This document shows positions 11,401 to 22,406 of a stretch of 64,000 bases of DNA, one piece after another. The translations under genes and the position numbers were made by a program. This DNA comes from Volvariella volvacea V23 (Eukaryota > Basidiomycota > Agaricomycetes > Agaricales > Pluteaceae). Below the pieces are notes generated by a model. The model saw only the letters and a list, made by a program, of their open reading frames with translations, made no database searches and was not told the DNA's origin. The stretch is from positions 2,369,428 to 2,433,427 of the forward strand of contig KB722736.1 in assembly GCA_000349905.1 (NCBI GenBank). The letters are read 5' to 3'. Every line of letters starts with the position of its first letter. Position 1 is the first letter of the stretch.

Positions 11401-13022
11401 TCCGCAAACTAGCAAGCTAAAAGCGAATGGTTAGTTTCTACAGTGAGGAACACCCTATGACGTACAGTCTTAAGCGACCATTGGATGAATCCATCTTTCA
11501 GTGCTGCTAGGAATGCATCTGGATAGCGTTGCTGAATGTCACCTTTAAGCATCCCTCGGACCCGCGATACTGCCCGGTCTCGATCTGCCCAGTTGTGTTC
11601 CGTTTCTTTGCCCTGGGAAAGTTAGAGTCATGGGATAAAGGAGAACCTAAGCTCCTTACCTGAAATGATTGAGACATAGCTGCAAACTCATTCTCTAAAT
11701 CGCGTGGAGATGCAACCTAATATTGCTAAGCTAAGAGACTCGAATTCATGTTACCACACTTACATAGACAGGCTGGACATCTGCGTTATCACTTGTAGGT
11801 GTCGCGGGAGGCGGGCTAATCATTGCCGCCCTGCTCGAAGGTCGAGATGGGACGACGTCTTTAAGTTCCTTTGTCACACTTTGGCTCAATGACCTTGGAG
11901 CAGGGGTAGGTACTGCTGATGGAGCCGCAGAAGTTGACCTTTTTCCTTGCAGCATTAGACTTGGTGGAATGTACTCTTTCACTTTGACGGCAGCCTCCCC
12001 GTTGTCCGATCCTTCTCTGCTCTGAGAGCTACCGAGTAACTTGGAAAGAATAGAATCCATGATTGTTTTGCGGACACCCTTCTTCGTCATCTTTTCTTTG
12101 AGATCCGCACGAGCAACATCCGTCACTCCTGGGCCAGTGAATAATTCAATAACTGATTGGCGTGCACAATCCCGGACATGGGGATCAGGATCTTCGAGGC
12201 ACTCTACGAGCAACAGCAGGTAAGGCCGTATTGGAAATTGATGATGAGCGCGTCGAATTTGTACTAATGTGAGTATAGACTAGGATGAGGGGACGGATAG
12301 ATTTTGATATCTGTGTTACATAAACAGGCAGAAACGTACCTGCTCTCTGACTTTCCAAACTTTACTTGATAAACCTAACTCACGCAAATGTCGCTCAAAG
12401 GTCATGAGGGGCGTTTCTGAGGATTTCCCATCTCTAGACTTTGCTAGTAGATTGCTAGGCGAACCTGCTCTGAAAGCCAGCCCGCCTAAAATTACCAGGG
12501 ACTCCTTAGCCTTTGCTTGCGCTCGTTCTTTGTCTCCTAATCGATCTATAAGCCCCCCGGAAGGCAAGAATGCATTGAAAACCTGGCGAAGTGCGACGAT
12601 ATCAACGGAGCTCTGGGGCGGAATAGAGGACGTCGAGGAGGAAGCGGATGGAGGTGGGCCTGCGAAACTTTGGGGGTTGTAAGGACGCGTCAGGATAAGG
12701 GGGAAAAGCGGGGGCAGTGCGCTTAAAGTAGCAGTTGTAAGGAGTTGGTTGGGGGTGCGTAGGCATGCCTTAAGTACAGTAATGAGACTGTCTGCGTCGA
12801 CAATCTGCAAATGTTGTGAAGTTCATACACGACAGAAGAAAGCCGGTACGCTGACCTCCACCCCTTGCTCAAATTCTGCTTGCAGCTTTGTGAGCGCATC
12901 GACCTTGACATCGACATCTGAACCAAGTCGTAAGGCATTGCCACAAACAGTCGCGAAATAATTCTACCGTTGTGTCTACACTGGTTGATGAGCTTTTCGA
13001 TTTGGGACTCGTCGGACGCCAT
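8455..13022 (-). CDS. CLASP / Stu1-family microtubule-associated protein
   Basis: Eleven exons were traced from ATG 13022 (MASDESQIEKLINQCR) to TAG 8455; the product is roughly 1,300 residues. The first exons encode HEAT/TOG-like helices (VDVKVDALTKLQAEFEQGVE, then KVWKVREQ, LVECLEDPDPHVRDCARQSV). A second TOG-like array contains NWADRDRAVSRVRGMLKG and the segment ADPNPAVRESSRALFWIF, which matches the CLASP N-terminal domain. A long Ser/Pro/Arg-rich linker follows (largest exon, 11407-9654), probably the microtubule-binding region, then a C-terminal helical domain (FNALLQYLDPTK, VLEATSAIRDALIKRI). CLASP proteins bind tubulin and rescue shrinking microtubules at the spindle and cortex. All introns are 45-65 nt. 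The final intron, whose donor follows NTLIS, was placed by frame and restores LNNRASLIVRESA. Confidence 0.9.
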
Positions 13023-13237
13023 ATATACGGAATTGTTAGGGTGATCCCAGCTTTGGTAGAGAGTTAAGGGCCTGGGGTGGCCCGTCGTGAATGCTAAGTT
13101 GAAGGCAATTCGTTTCGAAATCTTGACCCGCGAGCTTTGATCAGTTGGGCGCCAAGCAATACAACAAGCATCAATATACACAATTTGAACAGTGGTGTGA
13201 TACAAAGTATCTACTGAAATCGCTATTGTCTACTCGC

Positions 13238-13783
13238 TCACGTCTTGCGGTCAGAGTGCCCTAAGGATTTTCCGGGCTGTATAATGTCACGAATGCGTTG
13301 CTTCTGCGATAAAGATATACATCTTCTGTATCATCAATAATACCTTGCATTGGATATGCTCACCAGCACCTTCAACTCTGGAAAACCTCCTTCCACTGCA
13401 CGATCCCATACTAACTGAGGGGAACTCGCGGTGTCAGGGAGAACGACCCATACGCGAAAGCGGCCTGCTGTTTCATCAGCATTGAGAGGAAACAGGGAAA
13501 TGCATCCCAGCGCAGGAGGGGTGAAGGTCAGAAATAACTCCGTTTGCACCCACGCCGCCCGGTGCAGCCTAGTCTCATTGACAGGTATACCATGAGATGG
13601 TTTGTACTAATAGTAGGGGCGCCTACCATCGGCACTGATCTCCATTCAATGGTGCGATAAGAGGAGAAAGAAGGAAGCGCGCACTCTATCGCAGAACTCG
13701 ATGACAACAGTAGGAGTAGATAGTGGTGCTGGACATATGAACTTTGTGACATCCGTCTTGTGGGACTCCTCCAGTTGAGCCAT
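13238..13783 (-). CDS. R d x -family (SelW/SelT-like) protein with CxxC redox motif
   Basis: Four exons join in frame to 125 residues: 13783-13685, an 8-nt microexon 13627-13634, 13568-13364 and 13303-13238. The product has the Rdx-family layout: VVIEFCDRCRWLHRA with a CxxC pair (residues 31 and 34), then QTELFLTF, ETAGRFRVW, LVWDRAVEGGFPELK and a C-terminal QPGKSLGHSD. The second cysteine is encoded by the microexon; without it the motif would be lost. Introns of 50 and 58 nt on either side have ordinary splice sites. Members are thioredoxin-like proteins thought to act in redox reactions; the substrate is unknown. The ATG at 13783 is preferred; a frame upstream to 13855 would swallow a CACGTGAT element. 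The gene is divergent from PCH2 (175 bp between starts). Confidence 0.85.
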
Positions 13784-13841
13784 CTGCGCTGGCACCGCGA
13801 ATTCACTGGACAGTAGCGGTGTGGTGCAGTCAGCAACGCCA

Positions 13842-13849
13842 CACGTGAT
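13842..13849. promoter_or_regulatory. CACGTGAT E-box-like element between Rdx and PCH2
   Basis: The element lies between the divergent start codons at 13783 and 13959, about 60 and 110 bp from each. It matches the core of the elements at 1122, 25489 and 46681. Use by either gene is inferred. Confidence 0.35.
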
Positions 13850-13958
13850 TCTCATTACTTATTTACGCGTTGTTTGGCGCTAATGACATCGGTGCTCAAT
13901 TGTCGTTGGGCTCGCCCGCTTGTCCTTTGGTCGACTCCACCGCATATACTCAGGAGTT

Positions 13959-15775
13959 ATGACTATCACCGCATCCCACAATACCCAAGAAGCCAGTCAC
14001 ATTGAACAGATCGCCCCCGACAGATGGGTTGTCCATGGTATGTTACATTGATGCGACCATTTTATGAAAGGGCCGACTAGTGACGCCAACTAAATGTAGT
14101 TGAGGTGCGCCTCAATTACCGCGCTGCAGCACGTCACGATACAATCCGAAGCCATGTGCGCGCATATATCTCGACATTTGATCGCATTGCCTTGCCATCG
14201 ATTCTCAAGGGATGGGAAGAAGTTCCGGAGCTGGCTTCCGCTGTGGAGAGAATTTGGGTGGCTGAGTCCTCATGTGCATCGCAAACCCTGAGCGTGAATG
14301 ATGCCATGCTTCAGATCCACGTCTACCAGCCATCTCAGTCCGAGCTTTTTGAAGATTTCTTTACTGATGCTAGAGACGAAGGGGAAGAGACTATGGCAGC
14401 TAGCACTTGCGAACTTCCCAACAAGGGATTGGAAGGACTATGGGACTCTCTTATATATACCGACGACATCAAGCTTAAGCTGTTGGATTATATTCACGCT
14501 ACTCTGATCCTCAGCGATGCGGACGTAGACTGTGAGTGTTTTAATTGCTTGGCGATCAAGGCTTTTATGATGTTTGTGAACCAGTCAACCTCGTCTCCTG
14601 GAATAGAGTGGTTTTGCTGCACGGTCCGCCAGGCACAGGGAAAACATCTCTTTGTCGTGCCCTCGCCCAGAAGTTATCTATACGTCTCTCCCACCGGTCA
14701 GTATTTCAAATGCGATCTCAAGTTTGGTATCCATCTAATATTAACCAGGTATACCCACGCACGACTATTGGAGATAAACTCACATTCGTTGTTTTCCAAG
14801 TGGTTCTCCGAGTCTGGAAAGCTAGTGCAGCGGCTTTTTAGCAGTATCAATGAACTTGTCGAAGAAGATGACGGATTTCTAGTCGTCCTCATTGGTTCGT
14901 AGATCAGCTCTGCGCAGGCTTCAAAAACTTAAGGCACACAGATGAGGTTGAGTCCCTGACCGCTGCTCGTGCTGGTGCCATGGCTGGTACAGAACCCTCT
15001 GATGGCCTTCGCGTGTGTTTGGCTTGGCACCGATCGAAACGTATACCACTGACATTCGCGTACACAGGTCGTCAACGCATTACTGACACAGCTTGACAAG
15101 TTGAGACATCGCAAAAATGTCCTTATTATGTCCACCAGTAACTTAGTGAACGCAATAGGTGATAGAGAACCATTTTGTCGGCTTCGAGTAATTGATTAAT
15201 TGTGTCGTATTAGATAGTGCCTTCGTTGACCGCGCGGATATTGTTCAATTCATCGATCTTCCTTCCCGGGACGCAGTGTATGAGATATTGCGATCTTCTC
15301 TTTGCGAGGTCGTGAGCAAAGGGATTGTGGCTCCAGTTGTAAGTAGTAATCAATTGCATGGATGAGCACCTCTGACTACGAATTACAGAATGTGCCATCG
15401 TTGAAAGAAGCCAAGATATACGAACTCGTCAGCAGTACGACAGACTCGACATCAGAGCCAGATAGATCTAGGCTTGTGGCATTACAGCTCCTCGCTCTCG
15501 CAATGGAATGTAAAGTGTGTATAGTACGATTGATAATTAACAATGACCTAATAACACTGCTCAAGGCGCACAAGTTATCAGGTCGAGCCCTTCGTAGACT
15601 CCCAGTACTGGCACTCGCACGGTACATTGGGATTGGATCCCATATGCCGCCTATGATCACGAAAGCTTCTGATGGCCAATTGGAGTCCAGTGCTGCCCGG
15701 GTGGAGACCTGGTTGGACGGAATGGAACGCGTCATAAAAGAACAGATCAAGGAACTCGAAAGGTTGAGCAATTAA
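13959..15775 (+). CDS. PCH2: Pachytene checkpoint AAA+ ATPase Pch2/TRIP13
   Basis: About nine exons give a protein of roughly 450 residues closely similar in layout to TRIP13. Visible motifs are: [13 protein letters not shown] at the N-terminus, [20 protein letters not shown] (Walker A), [23 protein letters not shown], a Walker B region [17 protein letters not shown] split by an intron, [21 protein letters not shown] (sensor 1), AFVDRADI (arginine-finger region) and [13 protein letters not shown] (sensor 2). With the adaptor p31comet the human enzyme remodels HORMA-domain proteins such as Mad2 and the meiotic Hop1/HORMAD; the fungal gene acts in meiotic checkpoint control. The intron after DADVD is best read as 14532-14584 (53 nt), giving the conserved NLVSWNR join. 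Confidence 0.92.
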
Positions 15776-16005
15776 TAAGCTACGCTCTTATTCTTTCATT
15801 TCATTTTTTGCAACTTATTGTAATATCGGATATCGGCGCTCATGCAATAATAGACTCTTTGTTGCATAAGTACAAGGAAAAGCAGGCATCTAAATTAGCA
15901 GTAACGTATAGCACAGAAGTCCAACCCGTAGGCCAGATATCACTCACGCATACCCAGCAAGGAGTGTCACTTAAGCCCCATGATGCGGATGCGCGAGAGT
16001 AGGTC

Positions 16006-17961
16006 TTATGATGGTCGCTGGTTTGCTAAATGAAGGCGAGGGCGATACCCTACAATATCTGACCAGTACTTCTTCGAAACCGTTGTCCGCCTATCCAAAT
16101 CCTGGACGTAAATGTCCTTTCCTGCCCATACCCGCCTTCCCAACCGTTCCTTGACACGTTGTGTTGTTCTTCCTAACACTGTCTCCAGCCGTGAGGCAAG
16201 CTCTTCAAATTCTTCAAGGTCTCGTTCCAGGATGGAGATGTGCAGATTGACATCAAACATTTTTGGCGGAGGTGGTGAGGGCGGGGGGTCCTCGTTATCG
16301 ATGTCCACAGCTAGAGGGGAATCAATAGGTGATGTGTGTATTTGCACTCGTCGCGCGAGAGATGGTAAGTGGGAAAAAAGAGAAGGTGCGAAGGAGGTAG
16401 ACTGTGCGTGTGGCTCTTCAGTGACGGAATAGGATGTCGGGCTACTGCTAGGAGATCCCGATTCTTCAGGATTGTGAACTTCCTGAGTAGGTACGGGTCT
16501 GGTTGCTGCTTCTGAAGGAGGTCGAGGACCTGACCCCAGGAGACCCCGCGCTTCCAATTTGTCGCGGAGATGCAGGAAATTTTCCAACGCCCCTCTCTTT
16601 CGCTTCAGAATCCCCGGTATCTTTGAGTACAGCCATCTCGTAAGTCCAAGGTTTTTGTCCCGATTACTCAACCCGAGCACAGGCATCACTGTTCCACGGT
16701 TAATTGAAAAGTGAGGAGCCTCTACTCGGTATATTGAGCGATTGTAGATTGCGTTCCGTAGGAGCCGATCCGTCCGCTTGTCTAGCCAAATAGCTTGCAG
16801 AAGGTAATGCCGTAGCAATATCGCGTGACCTGCTTGTGCCAGATGCCGTAGGAGAATATTATAGGTGGTAGTATTAGGTTTCGCGTGTGGGGGGTTATAA
16901 CGGCGCGGAATGGTGCTATCGAACACGCCGAAGTCTTCGTCGTCGTCAAAGGAGTTAAACTTGTGCTGGGCTGCTTGTGGAAGAGGTTGGGTAAGGACCT
17001 CAAACGCTTGTATCATCTTCGAGATATTTCCGAATCGTCCAAGACAGTCAATAACTGTGTTCAAAGCGGCGGTGGAAAATGGAAGTGGTTTACGCAAGGA
17101 AGGTGGATTGGCATCGACAAGCCCAGGAGCGGGCAAATCCTCCCCATAGAACTCCAATGGTGGACAGTCTGGGTTTGAAAGGTCTATCCCATAACCCCAC
17201 TTGATGAGGGACTCAAAACCCTTGAAATCCGAGGTTTCCTTGAGTATACGAACAATCAAGTCCAGGTTGACGGAAGTTAGGGGTATATCATGCTTTTGCA
17301 TATCGGTGATGAGTCCGGACATGGCCCTTTGCGTCTCTGAGATATGCTTTGACCTCTCTGCTTGGGGAATTGGTAGGGACAGTCGGTGGGCAATAGCTTG
17401 CAGGCATAGTCCAAACGTCCTTGTACGAGGTTTCAAACCTAATACTAACAGTTCTTGATACACGCTTAGAGCACCTGTATCATGACCAACAGCAGCGAAT
17501 TGTTGTAGGATGAAATGGTAGTCGTCCAAATGCGGCTTCACGCCCATGGCCCGAATATTTCGTATGATGGTCTGAAAGCGGCTTTCATGAATGTGAGACC
17601 TCGCAAGCCGACCGTTTGCAACTACACGACGGGCAGCTGAGGCACGAAGGATTGAACTGGGCGAGGTACATTTCCGAAGGACCTCTTGGTGCAGTTCCAG
17701 CGGTAGTTTCTCGTGACCTAGCACGGACAAGAGGCTCGTGTAGTGAGTCCAAACCCGGGATGGGCTAGCGACGCGCGAGAGGGACTCCTTCAAATCATCG
17801 AGTTGTCGGTCCTGGAGCTTATAGTTGTGTTGTGAGGAGACGACAGTGAGGGCGGATTGATCTAGGGCAAGGCTGGAAAAGCGATATGTAGGAGAACGAG
17901 AGCTGTGGCGAGCAAGGAATTGAAATGAAGCAGACACCCTTGAGAGGGAGTGACCGTTCAT
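16006..17961 (-). CDS. Pentatricopeptide-repeat-like mitochondrial protein
   Basis: Intronless frame of 651 residues. The first 30 residues are rich in Ser and Arg (SRVSASFQFLARHSSRS), which fits a mitochondrial presequence. Between about residues 130 and 390 there are helical-pair segments of PPR type (for example VKPHLDDYHFILQQFAAVG, LKPRTRTFGLCLQAIAHRL, KPNTTTYNILLRHLAQAG). The C-terminal third is a Pro/Ser linker followed by a helical tail with VDLDRR-like basic segments. PPR proteins bind organellar RNA and act in stability, processing or translation of mitochondrial transcripts; the target cannot be read from the sequence. The gene converges with PCH2 (230 bp between stop codons). Confidence 0.75.
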   Translation of the reverse strand: MNGHSLSRVSASFQFLARHSSRSPTYRFSSLALDQSALTVVSSQHNYKLQDRQLDDLKESLSRVASPSRVWTHYTSLLSVLGHEKLPLELHQEVLRKCTSPSSILRASAARRVVANGRLARSHIHESRFQTIIRNIRAMGVKPHLDDYHFILQQFAAVGHDTGALSVYQELLVLGLKPRTRTFGLCLQAIAHRLSLPIPQAERSKHISETQRAMSGLITDMQKHDIPLTSVNLDLIVRILKETSDFKGFESLIKWGYGIDLSNPDCPPLEFYGEDLPAPGLVDANPPSLRKPLPFSTAALNTVIDCLGRFGNISKMIQAFEVLTQPLPQAAQHKFNSFDDDEDFGVFDSTIPRRYNPPHAKPNTTTYNILLRHLAQAGHAILLRHYLLQAIWLDKRTDRLLRNAIYNRSIYRVEAPHFSINRGTVMPVLGLSNRDKNLGLTRWLYSKIPGILKRKRGALENFLHLRDKLEARGLLGSGPRPPSEAATRPVPTQEVHNPEESGSPSSSPTSYSVTEEPHAQSTSFAPSLFSHLPSLARRVQIHTSPIDSPLAVDIDNEDPPPSPPPPKMFDVNLHISILERDLEEFEELASRLETVLGRTTQRVKERLGRRVWAGKDIYVQDLDRRTTVSKKYWSDIVGYRPRLHLANQRPS

Positions 17962-18357
17962 GGGCAGCAGAGGGGAGATCTGTGATTATTATCCCCGTCT
18001 TCAGCCACTGCTACCAAGTTCAAAATTTCGGAACGCGTGCCAAGAATGGACATTAGTTTATTCTCCATGATGTTGCCAAATAATTCCCAAAATGACAACA
18101 AAAGTTAATCAGCTGCAACATACTGTAATACGGACCCAAGCTAGCTGCTTTGCGCATACGTAGACAGATAGCTGGATAACATATTCAGTCCGTGGCTTGA
18201 TTGAAAAACTTCCAGTGACGCAAAACAATCCTATGTGCGTTTAGGCTACATGCATTCACCTTCGTCTAAAGGTTTCCAAGAAATGGCAAAGCCGACTACT
18301 ATGAGAAAACATGAGTGATAGGCATTCAATGTTGTATCGCGGTGCATGCAGGGTATG
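17962..18357. other. Gap between the PPR gene start and the SmG stop
   Basis: This is the upstream flank of the PPR gene and the 3' flank of the SmG gene, both on the minus strand. It is AT-rich, and no further gene is visible. Confidence 0.5.
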
Positions 18358-18690
18358 CTATCGAATCGCTTCTAACGTTTCCATTGATGTTACACTGTTC
18401 CCTCGAATCACCTAAAAACGAGCTGAGTCGTGGTACGATACTATCGTTGTTGTGAACTTACGACTGTGCCAATAGGGTGTTTTTGCGCTGGGGATGTTTC
18501 CTCGACAGCGTCATCAATGACAAGATTCAAGAATAGGTCATAGCCGCGCAGCGTTCCGCTGACCTTGCGGCCTCCTTGGAGATGAATGAACAGTTTCTTG
18601 TCCATAAACTATCAAGTTGGATGAGATTACGGAATTAGCCTACGAGGTGTGGAGTACCTTCTTTAGTTCTGGTTGTGAAGCTTTCGACAT
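18358..18690 (-). CDS. SMX2: Small nuclear ribonucleoprotein SmG
   Basis: Three exons (18690-18658, 18608-18462, 18411-18358) with introns of 49 and 50 nt give 77 residues, the normal size of SmG. The N-terminus MSKASQPELKKFMDKKL is that of SmG, followed by Sm motif 1 (GGRKVSGTLRGYDLFLNLVID) and Sm motif 2 (IGTVVIRGNS). SmG is one of seven Sm proteins forming the ring on U1, U2, U4 and U5 snRNAs. It is too short and too split to appear as one long frame. The gene is divergent from the RGG-type gene; 305 bp separate the start codons. Confidence 0.95.
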
Positions 18691-18995
18691 GATTGGCGTT
18701 ACTTGAGATCGCTCGAGGTCCTCAGCAGGATGTGTTGTGTGGCTTTATTTGGCTTGTGTTGTGGTCATTGACTTCACGTTTTCTGAGCTTACCCCAACGC
18801 TTAATCCACCAGGTCCACCTGGCCCATCTGTTTTGAACCCGACGTCTTTTCGTTATCCGCATTTTGTCAAGACCCATTTATGATTTACGCCCTCTAAGCT
18901 GTAAGTTCATATTTATGGTCCGTCGATTAATGTCTTGAATCCACTTTAGATACACTTGTCATACTTGTATTATTCTGCATCTTCTTTTCCATCCC
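18691..18995. promoter_or_regulatory. Shared upstream region of SmG and the RGG-type gene
   Basis: This 305-bp stretch lies between two divergent start codons and therefore must hold both promoters. The plus-strand side next to 18996 is pyrimidine-rich (TCTTCTTTTCC), as is common before fungal start sites. No clear TATA box was seen. Confidence 0.4.
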
Positions 18996-20477
18996 ATGTC
19001 AACTCCAGAGGCGTCCGCAAAGTCAAGTTCTCATAATCCTGGACCCAATGTACCACCCACATCTAGATGGAACCGATCTAATGACTCTGGTTCCGCTTTC
19101 AGCAGAGGAAAGCCTCGAGGTCGCGGTCGAGGTGGAGCAAGCCGCAACGGTCATGTCGGAAATTCTACCAGAGGTCCTAACCCATCCATCAGTATAACCT
19201 CCATTTCTCATAATGACAATGCCAAATCATCTCCGGTTAATTCCAGTAAAGGGACCTCCCCCATCGTCCCTCCTACCGAGAATTCCCCTATTTCTTCTAT
19301 TCCCAAACCTTCCTCGCGTTCCAAGAATGTATCGCGCAACTCACCGCGATCTAATCCACCTGTCAACACAACAACACCCGTCGACGTTCCCCCTACACCA
19401 CGAAGTCGGAATAAAAAGAGGAGGCTCCACAGTACCAAAGCCTCATCTTCTTCCAGACCGACTTTGCCGTCCGACGATAACCTCTTGCACCCTCCCAAGC
19501 CCACTTACACCAAGGATACACCACCTCATTTGGCATCTCTGGACCTCCGCAATAATATCGATGCACTTGTGGAACGTGTAAGGGCTGTTGCAATGGCAGA
19601 ACATCGTCCATCTACACCAGGAAGCCATATAGACTGGGCGGGCGACGACGACGACAGTCTTCCTGATCTTGATGATTGGGGTATCACAACAAGCAAGAGC
19701 AACCTAATGTCACCTATCTTCGTTGATGGCCTCACATCACTACCAGATCATGCAGCTCCTCCAAACCTGCTACCTTCGACAGAGCGCATTGTATCTGGGG
19801 GACATCCTAGCATTGAGCCTAATTTGATGGATTCCCAGCAACCTCAGGCTCCTGCTAATTCCAGTCCTACGCATGACAAAGAACCACACAAAGCACTCCC
19901 CAATGACTCTATTAGCGAGCCCGAAGAGCCGCAACACTCTGCATCGATACCTGTGGAGGAAGCTCGAGCCCCTTCACCACAGAATGTAGAGGCTATTCAT
20001 CAAGCTGATGGTACCAGCTCACCTAACTCTCCTACCTTCTCGGGAAAGGGATTGCATGAGTCTATCCATGCTCCTCAGCCCGAACAACGTGCTCAAGAGG
20101 GTCTTGAGTCCTCAATGCATGCCCCCAAAAATCTTTCCGACTCGCGCTCCGCACCTAGTTTGAACAGCCCCCCGTCATGGGCCCGTCCCAGACCGAATTC
20201 TAAACACGTCCGAGCACATACCGTTGGGAAAACCCCTGAGTATATTCCAGATCTTGACAGGGTGGGTGGCCGTCATAGCCGTTTTGGGTTACATTCCCCG
20301 CGGGGTGCATTGCGCCAAAACCTCCACACACGCACACATTCTTCGCCACCAACCCACGGGCAGGCACAGACACGATCCAGACCAATATTAACAGGCGACG
20401 CCCTATCTAGGCTTGCAAAGACGATTGGAGCAACTGCGAAGCCATCAACTTCTACAGCGTTAAATACTGACACTTGA
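18996..20477 (+). CDS. Disordered protein with RGG-like N-terminus
   Basis: Intronless frame of 493 residues starting at ATG 18996. Residues about 25-60 contain an Arg/Gly-rich patch (GKPRGRGRGGASRNG), a composition typical of RNA-binding disordered regions. Most of the rest is Ser/Pro/Asn-rich. The one conserved-looking block is ASLDLRNNIDALVERVRAVAM with a following acidic stretch (DWAGDDDDSLPDLDDWGI), which could be a short helix plus a binding motif. No domain family was recognised. RNA binding is an inference from composition only. Confidence 0.75.
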   Translation: MSTPEASAKSSSHNPGPNVPPTSRWNRSNDSGSAFSRGKPRGRGRGGASRNGHVGNSTRGPNPSISITSISHNDNAKSSPVNSSKGTSPIVPPTENSPISSIPKPSSRSKNVSRNSPRSNPPVNTTTPVDVPPTPRSRNKKRRLHSTKASSSSRPTLPSDDNLLHPPKPTYTKDTPPHLASLDLRNNIDALVERVRAVAMAEHRPSTPGSHIDWAGDDDDSLPDLDDWGITTSKSNLMSPIFVDGLTSLPDHAAPPNLLPSTERIVSGGHPSIEPNLMDSQQPQAPANSSPTHDKEPHKALPNDSISEPEEPQHSASIPVEEARAPSPQNVEAIHQADGTSSPNSPTFSGKGLHESIHAPQPEQRAQEGLESSMHAPKNLSDSRSAPSLNSPPSWARPRPNSKHVRAHTVGKTPEYIPDLDRVGGRHSRFGLHSPRGALRQNLHTRTHSSPPTHGQAQTRSRPILTGDALSRLAKTIGATAKPSTSTALNTDT

Positions 20478-20786
20478 GTACTACCTGCATCTCTCATTTT
20501 TTCCTCGCTAACTGGCGCTCACGAAGATTATCCAGTATATTTTTGTTTGGTGATTTTATTCAATGTACCTGGCTTGCTTAGATACCCATTGACATCTAGC
20601 TTTGGTGAAATGGTTGTCTCTTCTACACACTATTAATTGTACACCAACCATCGTACCTTCACCACTCTTGCTTAGCCATCAACGAGTTTTGTGTATTATT
20701 GGACTCATCGGATAAAATCCCCTTGTGCGCAATACCAACCAATTTGTTAACATGACAAGGCTAGAAGTTGATGTACACATCCCCTA
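20478..20786. other. Convergent intergenic region
   Basis: AT-rich 3' flanks of the RGG-type gene and of MDM10. Nothing else was seen. Confidence 0.5.
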
Positions 20787-22324
20787 TTAGGCCGAACTAA
20801 AGTATGATACTTCTAAGCCAATGGCTTTGATAGGCTTCGAGCGATTTGCAAAATCCGACACCACCCCAAGACTAACGAGCATATTCTTCACTCTTCCTTC
20901 CCACATTAAAGAGACATCCTGTGAAAATCGTTGTGAGTAGCATACCCCGGAATGGTATAATGTGTGTCCTCACTTTGTTTGTCGAGGCTCGTGCCTTCAC
21001 AACACCATTGACGGCCTCATTGCTAGGCGTCGATACCAACGAAACTGAATCACTGTCATTCGGTTCCAGATCTAAATTCGGTCGCCTCAGCCAATATTCT
21101 GCTCCCATTGTCCATTCGCTCTCATAGCTATACGCGTTGAAGTCAAACCGAGATGACAACGAAAGGTCGCGAGAGACTCGTGCAGTGTAAGCGCCAGACA
21201 TATGGCCCAACATAGGATTAAATAGTGCAGTAATTGTCGTTGGCGGCTGAGCGGGTTGAGCCTTGGCTAGTACGCTTGTGCTTGAAGGTGAGAGAGGAGT
21301 TGAGGGTGGAAGTTGAAAGGACGGGGGCGTTGCATCTGGTAATGTAGTAAACCGTATGCCAGTAGAGACTGAAGCGTTCCCATTATCAGCTAGTGAGTCT
21401 ATACAGTAATAGTGATACATACCCCCGGCACTCTTCTCCTTTGCACTAAAGTACAGCTCAGCTCCAACGGACACACGCCCTTTCAAACCCCCTTCAACAG
21501 CGTCTTCTTCGTCTACACGCTTTCTCCGGCCACCCGAACTTGCCAATTTATCCTTGTCCTCCTCCAATGGCGCACCTAGACGACCAAAGTTGTGCAAGAA
21601 ACGGACACCCCACATTCCGTCCTCAGCGCTCCAGGTATATTCGGTGCACCATTTCCCTATGTCGTGCTGGAGGTGAAACATGATATTACTGGCATTACCG
21701 CGTTGACCCGAGAGTTCACGAGAGATATTGGAAGGTGGATCAGAGATAGCAGCAACTACTGCTTGTAGGGTTGGTGACAGTCGTGTGGAGTACAATGCAT
21801 CGAGACGCCCAGTTGGAAGATAAAATCGACCGTAAAGCAGGTAGTCTATGCACAAGGGCTTAGTCTTTACCTATTTTTGTCAGGGAGAATTACCTACCAC
21901 GAGTATCAATTCTTTCACCGCCTTGATAGACTTCCTCTTTGCCATCTGGTCTCCGAGGTTGGTCATAGACTTTAAAATGGTCAATCATATCCTTGAACCG
22001 TACATCGGAGGAGTTCTTGACATCCAAATCACAAGATGTAAATATATATCCAACGGACCCATTCAAAGATGGCATAGCATTCATTGAATATGTCGTCTTG
22101 AACAGAGAGTTGGGTGATTTGGATATGGAGAAATGAAAGCCTTTGGGGACAGTAAAGTCAAGTAGAGCTGCACACAAAGAGGGCGCGGATTAGTGGCATC
22201 AACGTCAATAAGAGACGGTACGAGTACCATTGGAAGAGCGTGTAAGGTTTGCATAGAGGTTGTCCTCGTTCCAGCCTGTTGCCTTGTTATAACTACGAAG
22301 AACGTAGGTGGCAAAGGGGTGCAT
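20787..22324 (-). CDS. MDM10: ERMES subunit Mdm10 (mitochondrial beta-barrel protein)
   Basis: At least four exons join from ATG 22324 to TAA 20787. The spliced N-terminus MHPFATYVLRSYNKATGWNEDNLYANLTRSS is the hallmark of Mdm10, followed by ALLDFTVPKGFHFSISKSP, a long set of amphipathic beta strands, and the C-terminal strand KDVSLMWEGRVKNMLVSLGVVSDF. The last intron (donor after ASTNK) was placed because it restores this strand. Mdm10 sits in the outer mitochondrial membrane, where it joins the ER-mitochondria encounter structure used for lipid exchange and helps the SAM complex assemble beta-barrel proteins. A Pro/Ser-rich insert at about residues 230-270 is typical of basidiomycete versions. 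Confidence 0.92.
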
Positions 22325-22406
22325 AGCTTCAAGTTGGCAAGATGTCACACCATGTCACAACCTTCACTAAACTGAAGCATCTCAGGGTATTATTGTCCAT
22401 TGCCAA

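Noticed and set aside
13569..13684. Loss of the second cysteine in the Rdx protein
   Set aside because: One long intron with acceptor AATGAG would give CDRT. The 8-nt microexon restores CDRC with better splice sites.
14532..14560. A 29-nt intron in PCH2
   Set aside because: The acceptor at 14584 gives a normal 53-nt intron and the conserved NLVSWNR join, so the very short intron is unnecessary.
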